Position numbers and translations under genes: made by a program. From positions 1-14,090 of the forward strand of contig JBILVB010000103.1 in NCBI GenBank assembly GCA_044370695.1: DNA of 14,090 nucleotides, given 5' to 3'. This document shows positions 1-7,374 of this stretch, one piece after another. The notes below the pieces were generated by a model. The model was not told where the DNA came from. It ran no database searches and was given only the letters and a program-made list of their open reading frames with translations. This stretch comes from JBEIFW01 sp044370695 (GTDB taxonomy: Bacteria > Actinomycetota > Acidimicrobiia > Acidimicrobiales > Ilumatobacteraceae). Every line of letters begins with the position of its first letter. Position 1 is the stretch's first letter.

Positions 1-191
1 AGTCCGGCGACCGGGCCCACCTCGGTGAGCGGTCCGATGCGGGCCCACCGGGGCGACAGACCACCGCCGACCGTTGCGGTCGCGACCACGTCCCATCCCC
101 GCCGGGCCAGCCCTTCGGCGGTCTGCAATTCGGCGATCTCCATGCCGCCCGACGCTTCCAGGGTGTCGGCCAGGAATCCGACTGCCGGCAT
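1..191 (-). CDS. N-terminal part of a GT4-like glycosyltransferase (truncated by window edge)
   Basis: The reverse strand from ATG at 191 reads MPAVGFLADTLEASGGMEI and continues open to the edge, giving about 63 residues. A short N-terminal beta strand, then a Gly-Gly-Met-Glu stretch (residues 15-18), then a helix with 'AEGLARRGWDVVATAT' is the classic opening of GT-B fold, GT4-type glycosyltransferases, where the GGxE loop lies near the donor site. A GAGG element about 5 nt upstream supports this start; an in-frame GTG at 197 is an alternative. It is divergent from asnB and sits beside polysaccharide genes, so a role in the same surface glycan is likely. Sugar donor and acceptor cannot be told from this fragment. 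Confidence 0.72.
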   Translation of the reverse strand, partial: MPAVGFLADTLEASGGMEIAELQTAEGLARRGWDVVATATVGGGLSPRWARIGPLTEVGPVAG

Positions 192-343
192 GCCCACCTC
201 GATCCGTGTGCTTCGGGTCCTCGACCGGCCGACCCGCCCCGGGCGCGAACCGGCGTCACGGACGCTAGGGAGACCGGCGCCACGCGACGATGAGCCCAGC
301 GGCCCGATACCGCCGTCCCCGGTCGCCGGTAACTACGGAAGGC
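192..343. other. Divergent intergenic region between the GT4-like gene and asnB
   Basis: This 152-bp GC-rich gap separates two divergently transcribed genes and must hold promoters for both if neither is internal to a longer unit. I see an asnB ribosome site (GGAAGG, about 336-341) just before ATG 344, and GAGG before the GT4-like start. I do not see a convincing -35/-10 pair on either strand. The frame of asnB is open back to an ATG at 290, but that segment does not look like protein of the family. Confidence 0.5.
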
Positions 344-2182
344 ATGTGCGGCATCGCTGGGATCGTGCGGATCGACGGGACCGAGGTCGACCCCGACGTG
401 CTCACCTCGATGGCCGAGACGTTGGCCCACCGGGGACCCGACGATCGAGGCCAGGTGGTGCTCGGACCCGTCGGGCTGGCCCACCGCCGACTCTCCGTCA
501 TCGATCTCGACGGCTCACCGCAGCCGATGCGCTCAGCCGATGGACGCTTCACGTTGGCCTTCAACGGCGAGATCCTCAATCACGCCGAGCTGAGGCGGCG
601 TCACCGCCTCACCGTCCACAGCGGTGGCGACACCGAGGTGCTCCTGGCGTTGCTGTCCCGGTACGGACCGGACGTGCTCGTCGAGTTGCGGGGCCAGTTC
701 GCCTTCGCGCTCCACGACGCCGAGGACGACTCGGTACTGCTCGCACGTGACCGTTTGGGAATCCTCCCGTTGCATCACGTCCGCCACGGCGGTTGCCTCG
801 CCTTCGCGTCGGAGCCCAAGGCCTTCGTGCCGCTCACGGGTCCCCCGGTGGTCGACCCCCAGGGCGTCGCCGACTTCCTCGTGCAGCGGGCCGTGCCGGC
901 TCCCGCCACGATCCTCGCCGGTATCGGCAAGGTCGTTCCGGGGACGTGGATGCGGCTCCACGTCGACGGGCGGGTCGAACAGCGTCAGTGGTGGTCGTTG
1001 GCCACGCAACGACCACCAGGGACGCACGACCCCGACGGCGCCGTCGACGAGTTGGAGCGCCTCTTGTCGATGGCCGTGGCCGAGAACCTGATCGCCGACG
1101 TGGCCGTCGGGGCCTACCTCTCGGGGGGTGTCGACTCGACCGTCGTCGTCGCGCTCGCCCGCCGAGCGGCACCCGAGACCCGTCTCGCCACCTTCAGCGC
1201 CGGCTTCCCCGGCTCCGCCGACGACGAACGACCGGCGGCCCGAGCGGTCGCCGAGATCCTGGGCACGGACCACCACGAGGTGACCGTGACGCCGTCGAGC
1301 TTCCTCGACGAACTCGGCCGGCTGTCGTGGTTCCGCGACGCCCCGGTGTCGGAGACCTCCGACGTCGCCGTCGCCGCCCTCGCCCGTGCCGCCGCCGGCG
1401 AGGTCACGGTGGTGCTGTCGGGCGAGGGCAGCGACGAGCTCTTCGCTGGGTACCCGAAGTACCGGTGGGCCACGACGGTCGCGAACCTCTGCCGACTACC
1501 GGTCGGCGCCCGCCGCCCCGTCGCACGGGCCGCTCGACGGCATCTCGCCCCGCACGACGATCGGATCTCGACGGTGCTGCGCGTGCTCGAGGCCGACGGC
1601 GCCGCCGAAGCACTGCGGAGCTGGTTCGCTCCCTTCACCGTGGCCGAGGCCGCCGAGCTGACCGGACGGTCCCCCCGCCCGGTGTTCGTCCCCGGGGCGG
1701 CCCACCTCGACACCGTCGATCGCCTCGGACGCCTCGACCTTGCGTCCTGGTTGCCCGACAACCTCCTCGAACGAGGTGACCGGATGACCATGGCATCGTC
1801 GGTCGAGCTCCGGCCCCCGTTCCTCGACCCCCGCGTGGTCGAGTTCGCGCTCTCGCTGCCCGCGTCGATCAAGCTCCGCCACGGCGTACCGAAGTGGCCG
1901 GTGCGGGCCCTCGCCCGGCGCCTCGTCGGCGCCGAGACCGCGCAGCGCCCCAAGATCGGGTTCCGGGTCCCCGTGGCCGAGTGGATGCGCGGGCCGTGGC
2001 GAAACGAGCTGCGGGCGCGCCTCACCGCACCCGACAGCCCCCTCGCCGGTCTGCTCGATCGTCGGATCGTGGAGCGGTTGCTCGCCGAACACCTCGACGG
2101 TCGCGCCGACCGGGCCAAACAACTGTGGCCCCTGCTGTCGCTCGCCGTGTGGATCGACCGCCAGACACCGGGCCGCGCGTGA
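344..2182 (+). CDS. asnB: AsnB-type glutamine-hydrolysing asparagine synthase / amidotransferase
   Basis: 612 residues, normal length for AsnB. Start ATG 344 is chosen because the class II glutaminase needs Cys at position 2 (MCGIAGIV) and GGAAGG precedes it. Glutaminase landmarks: HRGPDD at 29-34, AHRRLSVID near 46-54, FNGEI at 73-77, GGDTEVLL at 94-101, RDRLG at 135-139. The synthetase half has the PP-loop SGGVDS at 260-265, then LSGEGSDELFAGY, then DRMTMASSVELRPPFLD near the C-terminus. It therefore should transfer glutamine-derived ammonia to an ATP-activated carboxylate. Free asparagine synthesis is possible. The neighbours argue for amidating a uronic acid or another carboxylated sugar, as proposed for amidotransferases of O-antigen clusters; this is inference. 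Its stop overlaps the next start (GTGA), indicating translational coupling to the heparinase-like gene. Confidence 0.93.
   Translation: MCGIAGIVRIDGTEVDPDVLTSMAETLAHRGPDDRGQVVLGPVGLAHRRLSVIDLDGSPQPMRSADGRFTLAFNGEILNHAELRRRHRLTVHSGGDTEVLLALLSRYGPDVLVELRGQFAFALHDAEDDSVLLARDRLGILPLHHVRHGGCLAFASEPKAFVPLTGPPVVDPQGVADFLVQRAVPAPATILAGIGKVVPGTWMRLHVDGRVEQRQWWSLATQRPPGTHDPDGAVDELERLLSMAVAENLIADVAVGAYLSGGVDSTVVVALARRAAPETRLATFSAGFPGSADDERPAARAVAEILGTDHHEVTVTPSSFLDELGRLSWFRDAPVSETSDVAVAALARAAAGEVTVVLSGEGSDELFAGYPKYRWATTVANLCRLPVGARRPVARAARRHLAPHDDRISTVLRVLEADGAAEALRSWFAPFTVAEAAELTGRSPRPVFVPGAAHLDTVDRLGRLDLASWLPDNLLERGDRMTMASSVELRPPFLDPRVVEFALSLPASIKLRHGVPKWPVRALARRLVGAETAQRPKIGFRVPVAEWMRGPWRNELRARLTAPDSPLAGLLDRRIVERLLAEHLDGRADRAKQLWPLLSLAVWIDRQTPGRA
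989..1018. repeat. 12-bp perfect inverted repeat inside asnB
   Basis: TGGTGGTCGTTG (989-1000) is followed by a 6-nt loop GCCACG (1001-1006) and the exact reverse complement CAACGACCACCA (1007-1018). It lies in the codons joining the glutaminase and synthetase domains (around QWWSLATQRPPG), a region that tolerates sequence change. It could form a strong hairpin in mRNA or be a chance product of GC-rich sequence. No T-tract follows. Confidence 0.6.
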
Positions 2183-4101
2183 CGAGCCTGCCCTGGTTCG
2201 TGCGCCGGCTCCGGCGGGCGGGCCTGGCCGAGGCCGGGTGGCGCGTGCGCTCGAGCGTCGAGGCCCGGCGGTGGCGGACGCTCGCCCCCCGCCAACCGGA
2301 CACGGTCCTCGCTCGCCGTCCGGCGCCGCTGCGTCCGATCGTGTTGCCCGACCCGACCGCGCTCGCGGCGACCGTGCGGGCGGCGGACCTGGCGCTTTCG
2401 GGACGGTGGCCGGTCCTCGGCGCCGTGCGCGCCGACGTCGGTGATCCGTCGTGGACCGACGACGGGTGGCCCGACGCCCCGTGCGATCTCGACGGCACCC
2501 CGGCTCGGCACAGCCGCAAGCACGTCTGGGACTTCGGTCGCCACCACGCTGCCACCGTGCTGGCCGCCGCATGGGCCGGCACCGGCGACACCCGCTACGC
2601 CGACCGAGCGCTCGGGCTCCTCGAGTCCTGGTGGACCGTCGCCCGCGATCCGCAGGCCACCTGGTGGACCGGCGTCGAACTGGCCCAGCGACTCATCAGC
2701 TGGGTCTGGGTGCGCCGGCTCCTCGACGGTCATCCCGGGGTCGGCACGTTCGAGACTCCGATGGCCCTGTGGCACCTCCACCGGCACCAGGACGCGCTGG
2801 AGCGGTTCCCGAGCCGGTTCTCGTCGGCCAACAACCACCGCATGGCAGAGGCGGCCGGGCTCCTGGCGGCCTCGAGCGCCCTGCCCTGGTTCGCCGAGAG
2901 CGCCCGCTGGCGCGCCGTCGCGCTCGATGCACTCGAACACGAGCTGCGCGAGCAGGTCGGCCCGGGCGGACTCCAGCGGGAGGCGGCGCCGGCCTACCAC
3001 TGCTTCGCGTTCGACCTCGCGGTGGTCGCCCTCGCCGAAGCCGCCGCTGCCGGCGCTGCGCTCGCTCCCGACACACCGCGCCGCCTTCGCCGCATGGCCG
3101 AGGCGCTCGGCGCGGTCTGCGACGACCACGGCGGTCTGGTCCGATTCGGCGACGCCGACGACTCGCGTGTGGCCGACATGGATGGGTACGAGACGGTGCA
3201 GGCGCAACGATCGCTCTCGCTCGCTTCGGCCTGTGTCGGGCCGTCCCTCGACGGTCCACCGGTGACGGCGACGGTGCGAGCGGCCTGGGTCGCCGGTCTC
3301 GCGGGCGGCGCGCTGCGATCGGCGCCGACGCGCACGCGAGCGGAAGCCCGCGCCGAGGTGGCCGCCGACACCGGCCCTGCAGTCCTGACCTGCGCGGACG
3401 CGTGGGCGGCCCTGCGCTGCGGCCCATTCGGCTACCGATCGATCGCCGCCCACGCCCACGCGGACCTCCTGGCGCTGGAGCTCCGGCTCGGCGAACGGGC
3501 GGTACTGGTGGATCCGGGCACCGCGGCCTACGAAGCCCTCCCGGAGTGGCACCGCGCCCTTCGATCGACGGCCCGGCACGACACGATCGCGGTCGACGGC
3601 AAGGACCAGGCGACCCCCTGGGGACCGTTCCTGTGGGCGTCGGCCCCACCGTGCGTCCTGCGAGCCTGGCGCACCGCCGGACCCACCGACGAGCCGGGTG
3701 GACCCACCGGTGGCGACACCGCTCACGCCGCAGCCGAGCACTGCGCCTACCGAGGGGTGCTGCACCGTCGCAGCATCACCCTGATACCCCACCAGTGCGC
3801 GATCGTCGACGAGCTCACCGCACTCGACGGGCACCGCGGGTCCGGCCGGCGGGCGGAGACCACCTGGACCTTCGGACCCGACGTGACGGACCCCGTGCTC
3901 GACGGCGGACGGCTCACCGCGCGCCTGGGCGATCGCTCCCTCACGATGGACCTCGCGCCCTGGCGGTGGCGACTCGTCCGCGGGGGCGACGACGGCTGGT
4001 GGTGGCCGCGCTTCGGCGTCCCCCAACCGGTTTGGACGTTGCGGGGCGAGGTGGACATGGTCCTTCCGATCCGGTTCTCGACGGTGGTCACCTGGTCGTA
4101 G
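2179..4101 (+). CDS. Heparinase II/III-like protein (putative uronate-polysaccharide lyase)
   Basis: 640 residues from GTG 2179, which overlaps the asnB stop by 4 bp; the frame is open further upstream but only as an asnB shadow. Family features: an alpha-helical toroid half with KHVWDFGRHH, WWTGVELAQRLISW, SANNHR (216-221) and REAAPAYH (267-274), then a beta-sandwich half with HAHADLLALEL (425-435) and STARHDTIAVDG (463-474). N219, Y273, H274, H425 and H427 are candidates for the catalytic and metal-binding set seen in heparinase II-type lyases, which cleave uronic-acid glycosidic bonds by beta-elimination. The N-terminus (MTSLPWFVRRLRRAG) has no hydrophobic signal peptide, so a cytoplasmic location is predicted, as for many cluster-encoded members. 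A Gly/Pro-rich loop at about 501-514 has no obvious role. Substrate is unknown; a ManNAcA-containing polymer made by the neighbouring genes is a reasonable guess. Confidence 0.88.
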   Translation: MTSLPWFVRRLRRAGLAEAGWRVRSSVEARRWRTLAPRQPDTVLARRPAPLRPIVLPDPTALAATVRAADLALSGRWPVLGAVRADVGDPSWTDDGWPDAPCDLDGTPARHSRKHVWDFGRHHAATVLAAAWAGTGDTRYADRALGLLESWWTVARDPQATWWTGVELAQRLISWVWVRRLLDGHPGVGTFETPMALWHLHRHQDALERFPSRFSSANNHRMAEAAGLLAASSALPWFAESARWRAVALDALEHELREQVGPGGLQREAAPAYHCFAFDLAVVALAEAAAAGAALAPDTPRRLRRMAEALGAVCDDHGGLVRFGDADDSRVADMDGYETVQAQRSLSLASACVGPSLDGPPVTATVRAAWVAGLAGGALRSAPTRTRAEARAEVAADTGPAVLTCADAWAALRCGPFGYRSIAAHAHADLLALELRLGERAVLVDPGTAAYEALPEWHRALRSTARHDTIAVDGKDQATPWGPFLWASAPPCVLRAWRTAGPTDEPGGPTGGDTAHAAAEHCAYRGVLHRRSITLIPHQCAIVDELTALDGHRGSGRRAETTWTFGPDVTDPVLDGGRLTARLGDRSLTMDLAPWRWRLVRGGDDGWWWPRFGVPQPVWTLRGEVDMVLPIRFSTVVTWS

Positions 4102-4114
4102 TGAGATGTTCGAC

Positions 4115-4131
4115 CCGTTGTCCTGCAACGG
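4115..4131. repeat. Small inverted repeat downstream of the heparinase-like gene
   Basis: CCGTTG (4115-4120), loop TCCTG, CAACGG (4126-4131): a perfect 6-bp stem starting 14 nt after the heparinase-like stop. It overlaps the proposed -35 box of the next gene, so it may be a weak terminator for asnB and the lyase gene, or an operator. The stem is short and has no T-tract. Confidence 0.35.
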
Positions 4132-4146
4132 CCTCGTCGTTACCGT
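4118..4146 (+). promoter_or_regulatory. Candidate promoter upstream of the UDP-sugar dehydrogenase
   Basis: TTGTCC (4118-4123), a 17-nt spacer and TACCGT (4141-4146) form a good sigma70/SigA-like pair in the 102-bp gap before the start at 4204. This would give a leader of about 50 nt carrying GAGGAGG (4194-4200). It suggests that the dehydrogenase and WecG-family genes can be transcribed separately from asnB and the lyase gene. Confidence 0.5.
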
Positions 4147-4203
4147 CTCCAGGGCCAGCACCGCTGGCGACCCGCCACGACGTCGGACCGATCGAGGAGG
4201 ACC

Positions 4204-5478
4204 GTGGACGCTTCAGAGGTGGATCACGCGCGCGCCGTCGCCGTGCTCGGCCAGGGATACGTGGGGCTCCCCGTCGCCCTCCGGGCACTCGAGGCCGGAT
4301 TCCGCGTCGTCGGCTTCGACGTCGACGCCGGCCGCGTCGAACGATTGCGCGACGGTCGCTCCTTCGTCGACGACGTCACCGACGACACCCTCGCCGCCGC
4401 CCTGGCGACCGGACGGTACGAGCCGACCACCGACCCCGCGGCCCTGAGCCGCTTCGACGTCGCCATCATCTCGGTGCCCACCCCGTTGCGCGACGGTGCG
4501 CCGGACCTCTCCTACGTCGAGTCGGCAGCAGAGCTGCTCGGACCACACGTGCGGGCCGGGTGCTGCGTGGTGCTCGAGTCGACGACCTACCCCGGGACCA
4601 CCGAAGACGTCCTTCGCCCGTTGCTGGAGCGAGCCAGCGGGCTGCGGGCGGGCGAGGATTTCCATCTCGGCTACAGCCCCGAGCGCATCGACCCGTCGAA
4701 TCCCCGCTGGAACCTCGGCAACACCCCGAAGATCGTGTCCGGGATCGACGAGGCCTCGCTCAAGGCGATCGACGACTTCTACCAGTGTCTGGTGGAGCGC
4801 ACCGTCCCGGTGCCGGGGGTCAAGGAGGCCGAGCTCGCCAAACTGCTCGAGAACACGTTCCGGCACGTGAACATCGCGCTCGTCAACGAGCTCGCGATGT
4901 ACGCACACGGCCTCGGCATCGACGTGTGGGCCGTGATCGATGCGGCCGCAACGAAGCCGTTCGGCTTCATGCGCTTCACGCCGGGGCCGGGAGTCGGCGG
5001 GCACTGCCTGCCGATCGATCCGTCGTACCTGTCCTGGCAGGTCCGCCGGTCCCTCGGTCGTGCGTTCCGGTTCGTCGAGTTGGCCAACGACGTCAACGAG
5101 CACATGCCGGACTACGTCGTACAGCGAGCGATCGAGCAGCTCAACACCGACGGCAAGGCGGTCAACGGCGCGGTAGTCCTGTTGATCGGACTGACGTACA
5201 AGCCGAACTCGCGCGACGCGCGGGAATCCCCGGCCCTCGCGGTCGCCGAACGGCTGCACCGGTTGGGCGCCCGGATCCTCGGGCTCGACCCGCTGGTGGA
5301 ACCTGCGCACGTCCCGTCCTTCGTGACGCTCGCATCCGAGGCCGAGATCGAAGGGGCCGACCTGATCGTGGTGCTCACCGATCACGACGGCGTGCCCTGG
5401 GAGGCGGTGGCTGCCCGGGGTGAGCGCGTCCTCGACACCCGCAACCGGTTCGCCGGCGCCGTGGGCAACCGCCTGTAG
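4204..5478 (+). CDS. wecC: UDP-N-acetyl-hexosamine 6-dehydrogenase (WecC/WbpA type)
   Basis: 424 residues from GTG 4204, behind GAGGAGG at 4194-4200 (short 3-nt spacer). NAD-binding GQGYVG is at residues 16-21, followed by VVGFDVD. The middle has GYSPERIDPSN, KLLENTFRHVN (K213, N217), and the catalytic segment PFGFMRFTPGPGVGGHC with C268 followed by LPIDP. The C-terminal domain has GLTYKPNSRDARESPA. UDP-glucose dehydrogenases instead carry a GFGGSCFPKD-type site; GPGVGGHCLPID is the UDP-HexNAc form, so the expected reaction is a two-step NAD+-dependent oxidation of UDP-ManNAc or UDP-GlcNAc/GalNAc to the uronic acid. With wecB present and a WecG-family transferase 8 nt downstream, UDP-ManNAcA is the most likely product. 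The gene symbol reflects family and context, not a proven substrate. Confidence 0.9.
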   Translation: MDASEVDHARAVAVLGQGYVGLPVALRALEAGFRVVGFDVDAGRVERLRDGRSFVDDVTDDTLAAALATGRYEPTTDPAALSRFDVAIISVPTPLRDGAPDLSYVESAAELLGPHVRAGCCVVLESTTYPGTTEDVLRPLLERASGLRAGEDFHLGYSPERIDPSNPRWNLGNTPKIVSGIDEASLKAIDDFYQCLVERTVPVPGVKEAELAKLLENTFRHVNIALVNELAMYAHGLGIDVWAVIDAAATKPFGFMRFTPGPGVGGHCLPIDPSYLSWQVRRSLGRAFRFVELANDVNEHMPDYVVQRAIEQLNTDGKAVNGAVVLLIGLTYKPNSRDARESPALAVAERLHRLGARILGLDPLVEPAHVPSFVTLASEAEIEGADLIVVLTDHDGVPWEAVAARGERVLDTRNRFAGAVGNRL

Positions 5479-5486
5479 GGGTAGCG

Positions 5487-6239
5487 ATGGTCTCTGCAGC
5501 GCAACGGGTGGAGCTGTTCGGCGTCGATGTCGACGCCGTCGACGTCGACGGCGCCGTCGCCCTCGCCCGTGCCGCCGTGCACGAGGGTCGCCCGCACCAG
5601 CACGTGGTCCTCAACGCAGCGAAGGTCGTGGCGATGCACGACGACGACGCCCTGCGGGAGACCGTCCGGCACTGCGATTTCGTGCAGGCCGACGGGATGC
5701 CCATCGTCTGGCTGAGCCGGCTGACCGGGCGACCGTTGCCCGGCCGGGTCGCCGGCGCCGACCTGTTCGAGCGCCTCGTCGCGTCGGCCGCGCAGGACAG
5801 CGCATCGGTATATCTCCTCGGAGCGCGGGCCGACGTCGTGGCCCGCGTCGCCGAGGTGCTGCTGGCCCGCCATCCCGACCTGCGGTTGGCGGGCTGGCAC
5901 GACGGGTTCTGGGACGACGACACCGAGGTGGTCGCCGCCGTGCGGGCCGCAACACCCGACTACCTGTTCGTCGCGCTGCCGAGTCCGCGCAAGGAGCGCT
6001 TCCTCGAAGAGCACCTCGGCGAGCTCGGTGTCCCGTTCGCCATGGGGGTCGGCGGCAGCTTCGACGTCGTGGCCGGCCTGGTGCGCCGCGCGCCGAGCTG
6101 GGTACAGCAGGCCGGGCTCGAGTGGTGCTGGCGTTTGGCACAGGAGCCCCGCCGCCTCCTGCGGCGCTATCTCGTCGGCAACACCCGTTTCATGATGCTC
6201 GCCGCCCGGGAGCTCCGTCGGTCCCGGCGGAGCTCCTGA
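5487..6239 (+). CDS. WecG/TagA/CpsF-family glycosyltransferase (GT26)
   Basis: 250 residues, the usual family length. It begins 8 nt after the dehydrogenase stop, with AGGGG across that stop as the probable ribosome site. Recognised landmarks: VVLNAAKVV (40-48), QADGMPIVWLSRL (67-79, D69 aligns with the conserved acidic residue of the family), VYLLGARADVV (108-118), LPSPRKERF (164-172) and GVGGSFDVVAGLVRRAP (187-203). The basic C-terminal segment (EPRRLLRRYL and beyond) matches the appendage used by this family for membrane association. Known members transfer ManNAc (TagA) or ManNAcA (WecG) from UDP to undecaprenyl-PP-GlcNAc on the cytoplasmic face. The dehydrogenase neighbour favours ManNAcA, but the sequence alone does not settle the donor. 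Confidence 0.9.
   Translation: MVSAAQRVELFGVDVDAVDVDGAVALARAAVHEGRPHQHVVLNAAKVVAMHDDDALRETVRHCDFVQADGMPIVWLSRLTGRPLPGRVAGADLFERLVASAAQDSASVYLLGARADVVARVAEVLLARHPDLRLAGWHDGFWDDDTEVVAAVRAATPDYLFVALPSPRKERFLEEHLGELGVPFAMGVGGSFDVVAGLVRRAPSWVQQAGLEWCWRLAQEPRRLLRRYLVGNTRFMMLAARELRRSRRSS
6207..6238. terminator. Hairpin at the convergent junction of the WecG-family gene and wecB
   Basis: Arms 6207-6217 and 6228-6238 pair over 11 positions (nine consecutive Watson-Crick pairs GGAGCTCCG/CGGAGCTCC, then one G-U and one C-G), with a 10-nt loop. The stem covers the last ten codons of the WecG-family gene and ends inside its stop codon. Read from the other side it lies about 40 nt past the wecB stop. It has no U-tract, which is common for actinobacterial terminators. 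It could serve both strands. Confidence 0.6.
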
Positions 6240-6276
6240 GCGCACCGACCCTGCGCCGGTGTGGACCGCGCGCCGA

Positions 6277-7374
6277 TCAGGCGGCGGGTGCCCACACCTC
6301 GGCAGGAACGGGCCGGGCGATCGCATCCGCGATCCGGCCGGCCGCCCGGCCGTCCCACAACGGGGGCCGGCGCGCCGCAGGTGGATGCGCCAGCGTGGCT
6401 CGCGCCGCGGCGAGCACGGCGGCGGGATCGGTGCCGACCACGCGGTTGGTGCCCTGCTCGACGGTGATCGGTCGTTCGGTCGAGGGCCGCACGGTCAGGC
6501 ACGGCACCCCGAGGCAGGTGGTCTCCTCCTGCACCCCGCCGGAGTCGGTGAGCACCAGCGTGGCGTCGGACTCGAGCGCGACGAAGTCGAGGTAGCGCTG
6601 CGGCGGGCACAGCACGACGCTCGACGGGAGCACGACGCGCGTCGCTCCCAACATCTGACGGGTGCGCGGGTGCACTGGGAACACGAGCGGCAACTCCTCG
6701 CTCAACGTGGCGAGCGCACCCAGAAGGCCGCCCAGCCGAGCCGGGTCCTCCACGAGCCCGGGCCGGTGCAGCGTCACGAGCCCGAACCGGCCGCCGAGGC
6801 CGAGGGCGTCTCGAACCCGGGAATCGCGAGCGCGCGCCCGAGCCGCATGGAGACTGTCGACGAGCACGTTGCCGACGCACGTCACCCGACCGGGATGGAC
6901 GCCCTCCCGCCGAAGGTTCTCGTCGGCGTCGGCCGACGGGGTGAGCAGCCAGCTCGACAGGGCGTCGACGAGGATCCGGTTGACCTCCTCGGGCATCGTC
7001 CGGTCGAACGAGCGCAGGCCGGCCTCGACGTGGGCGACCGGAACATCGGCCTTGGCCGCCACGAGCGCACAGGCGAGGGTCGAGTTGACGTCACCGACGA
7101 CGACGACCGTGTCGACGGGATGCTCCACGAGCCAGGACTCGAACCGGGTCATCACCCGAGCGGTCTGCGCGCCGTGCCGACCCGAGCCGGCGTGCAGCTC
7201 GGCGTCGGGCGGGCGCATCCCGAGATCGGCGAAGAAGCTCCCCGACATGGCGTCGTCGTAGTGCTGGCCGGTGTGAACCAGCCGGGTGTCCCACCCGCGC
7301 TCGTCGAAGGCGCGCACCAGCGGCGCCACCTTCACGAAGTTGGGTCGGGCGCCGGCGACGAGCGCGAGGCGCAT
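6277..7374 (-). CDS. wecB: UDP-N-acetylglucosamine 2-epimerase, non-hydrolysing
   Basis: 365 residues from ATG 7374. Two in-frame GTGs (7377, 7380) directly before it are alternative starts adding 1-2 residues. The ATG shares one base with the upstream LhgO stop (TGATG), so translation is probably coupled. Motifs, counting from ATG: GARPNFVKVAPL (8-19, R10), HTGQHYD (34-40), VVGDVNST (92-99, D95), VEAGLRS (116-122, E117), PEEVNR (128-133, E130), TLHRPG (201-206, H203), PVHPRT (233-238), TDSGGVQEE (276-284) and STERPITVEQG (298-308). These match the GT-B fold epimerase that interconverts UDP-GlcNAc and UDP-ManNAc through a 2-acetamidoglucal intermediate. It supplies substrate for the WecC-type dehydrogenase on the opposite strand. 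Confidence 0.92.
   Translation of the reverse strand: MRLALVAGARPNFVKVAPLVRAFDERGWDTRLVHTGQHYDDAMSGSFFADLGMRPPDAELHAGSGRHGAQTARVMTRFESWLVEHPVDTVVVVGDVNSTLACALVAAKADVPVAHVEAGLRSFDRTMPEEVNRILVDALSSWLLTPSADADENLRREGVHPGRVTCVGNVLVDSLHAARARARDSRVRDALGLGGRFGLVTLHRPGLVEDPARLGGLLGALATLSEELPLVFPVHPRTRQMLGATRVVLPSSVVLCPPQRYLDFVALESDATLVLTDSGGVQEETTCLGVPCLTVRPSTERPITVEQGTNRVVGTDPAAVLAAARATLAHPPAARRPPLWDGRAAGRIADAIARPVPAEVWAPAA

Noticed and set aside
290..343. Upstream ATG extending asnB by 18 codons
   Set aside because: It would bury the catalytic Cys that must follow the initiator Met, and the extension is not family-like.
1114..4161. Very long open frame (about 1015 codons) on the minus strand antisense to asnB and the heparinase-like gene
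   Set aside because: It is Arg/Pro/Gly-rich with no recognisable domain and mirrors the codon bias of the real plus-strand genes. GC-rich DNA often leaves such shadow frames open.
2451..5423. Long plus-strand frame (about 990 codons) overlapping the heparinase-like and dehydrogenase genes
   Set aside because: Extremely Arg-rich, out of frame with two well-supported families, and spans an intergenic promoter region.
5524..5554. Run of GTCGAC-like repeats at the start of the WecG-family gene
   Set aside because: It encodes the VDVDAVDVD stretch at the position of the normal beta strands of the family. Too short and irregular to call a repeat array.
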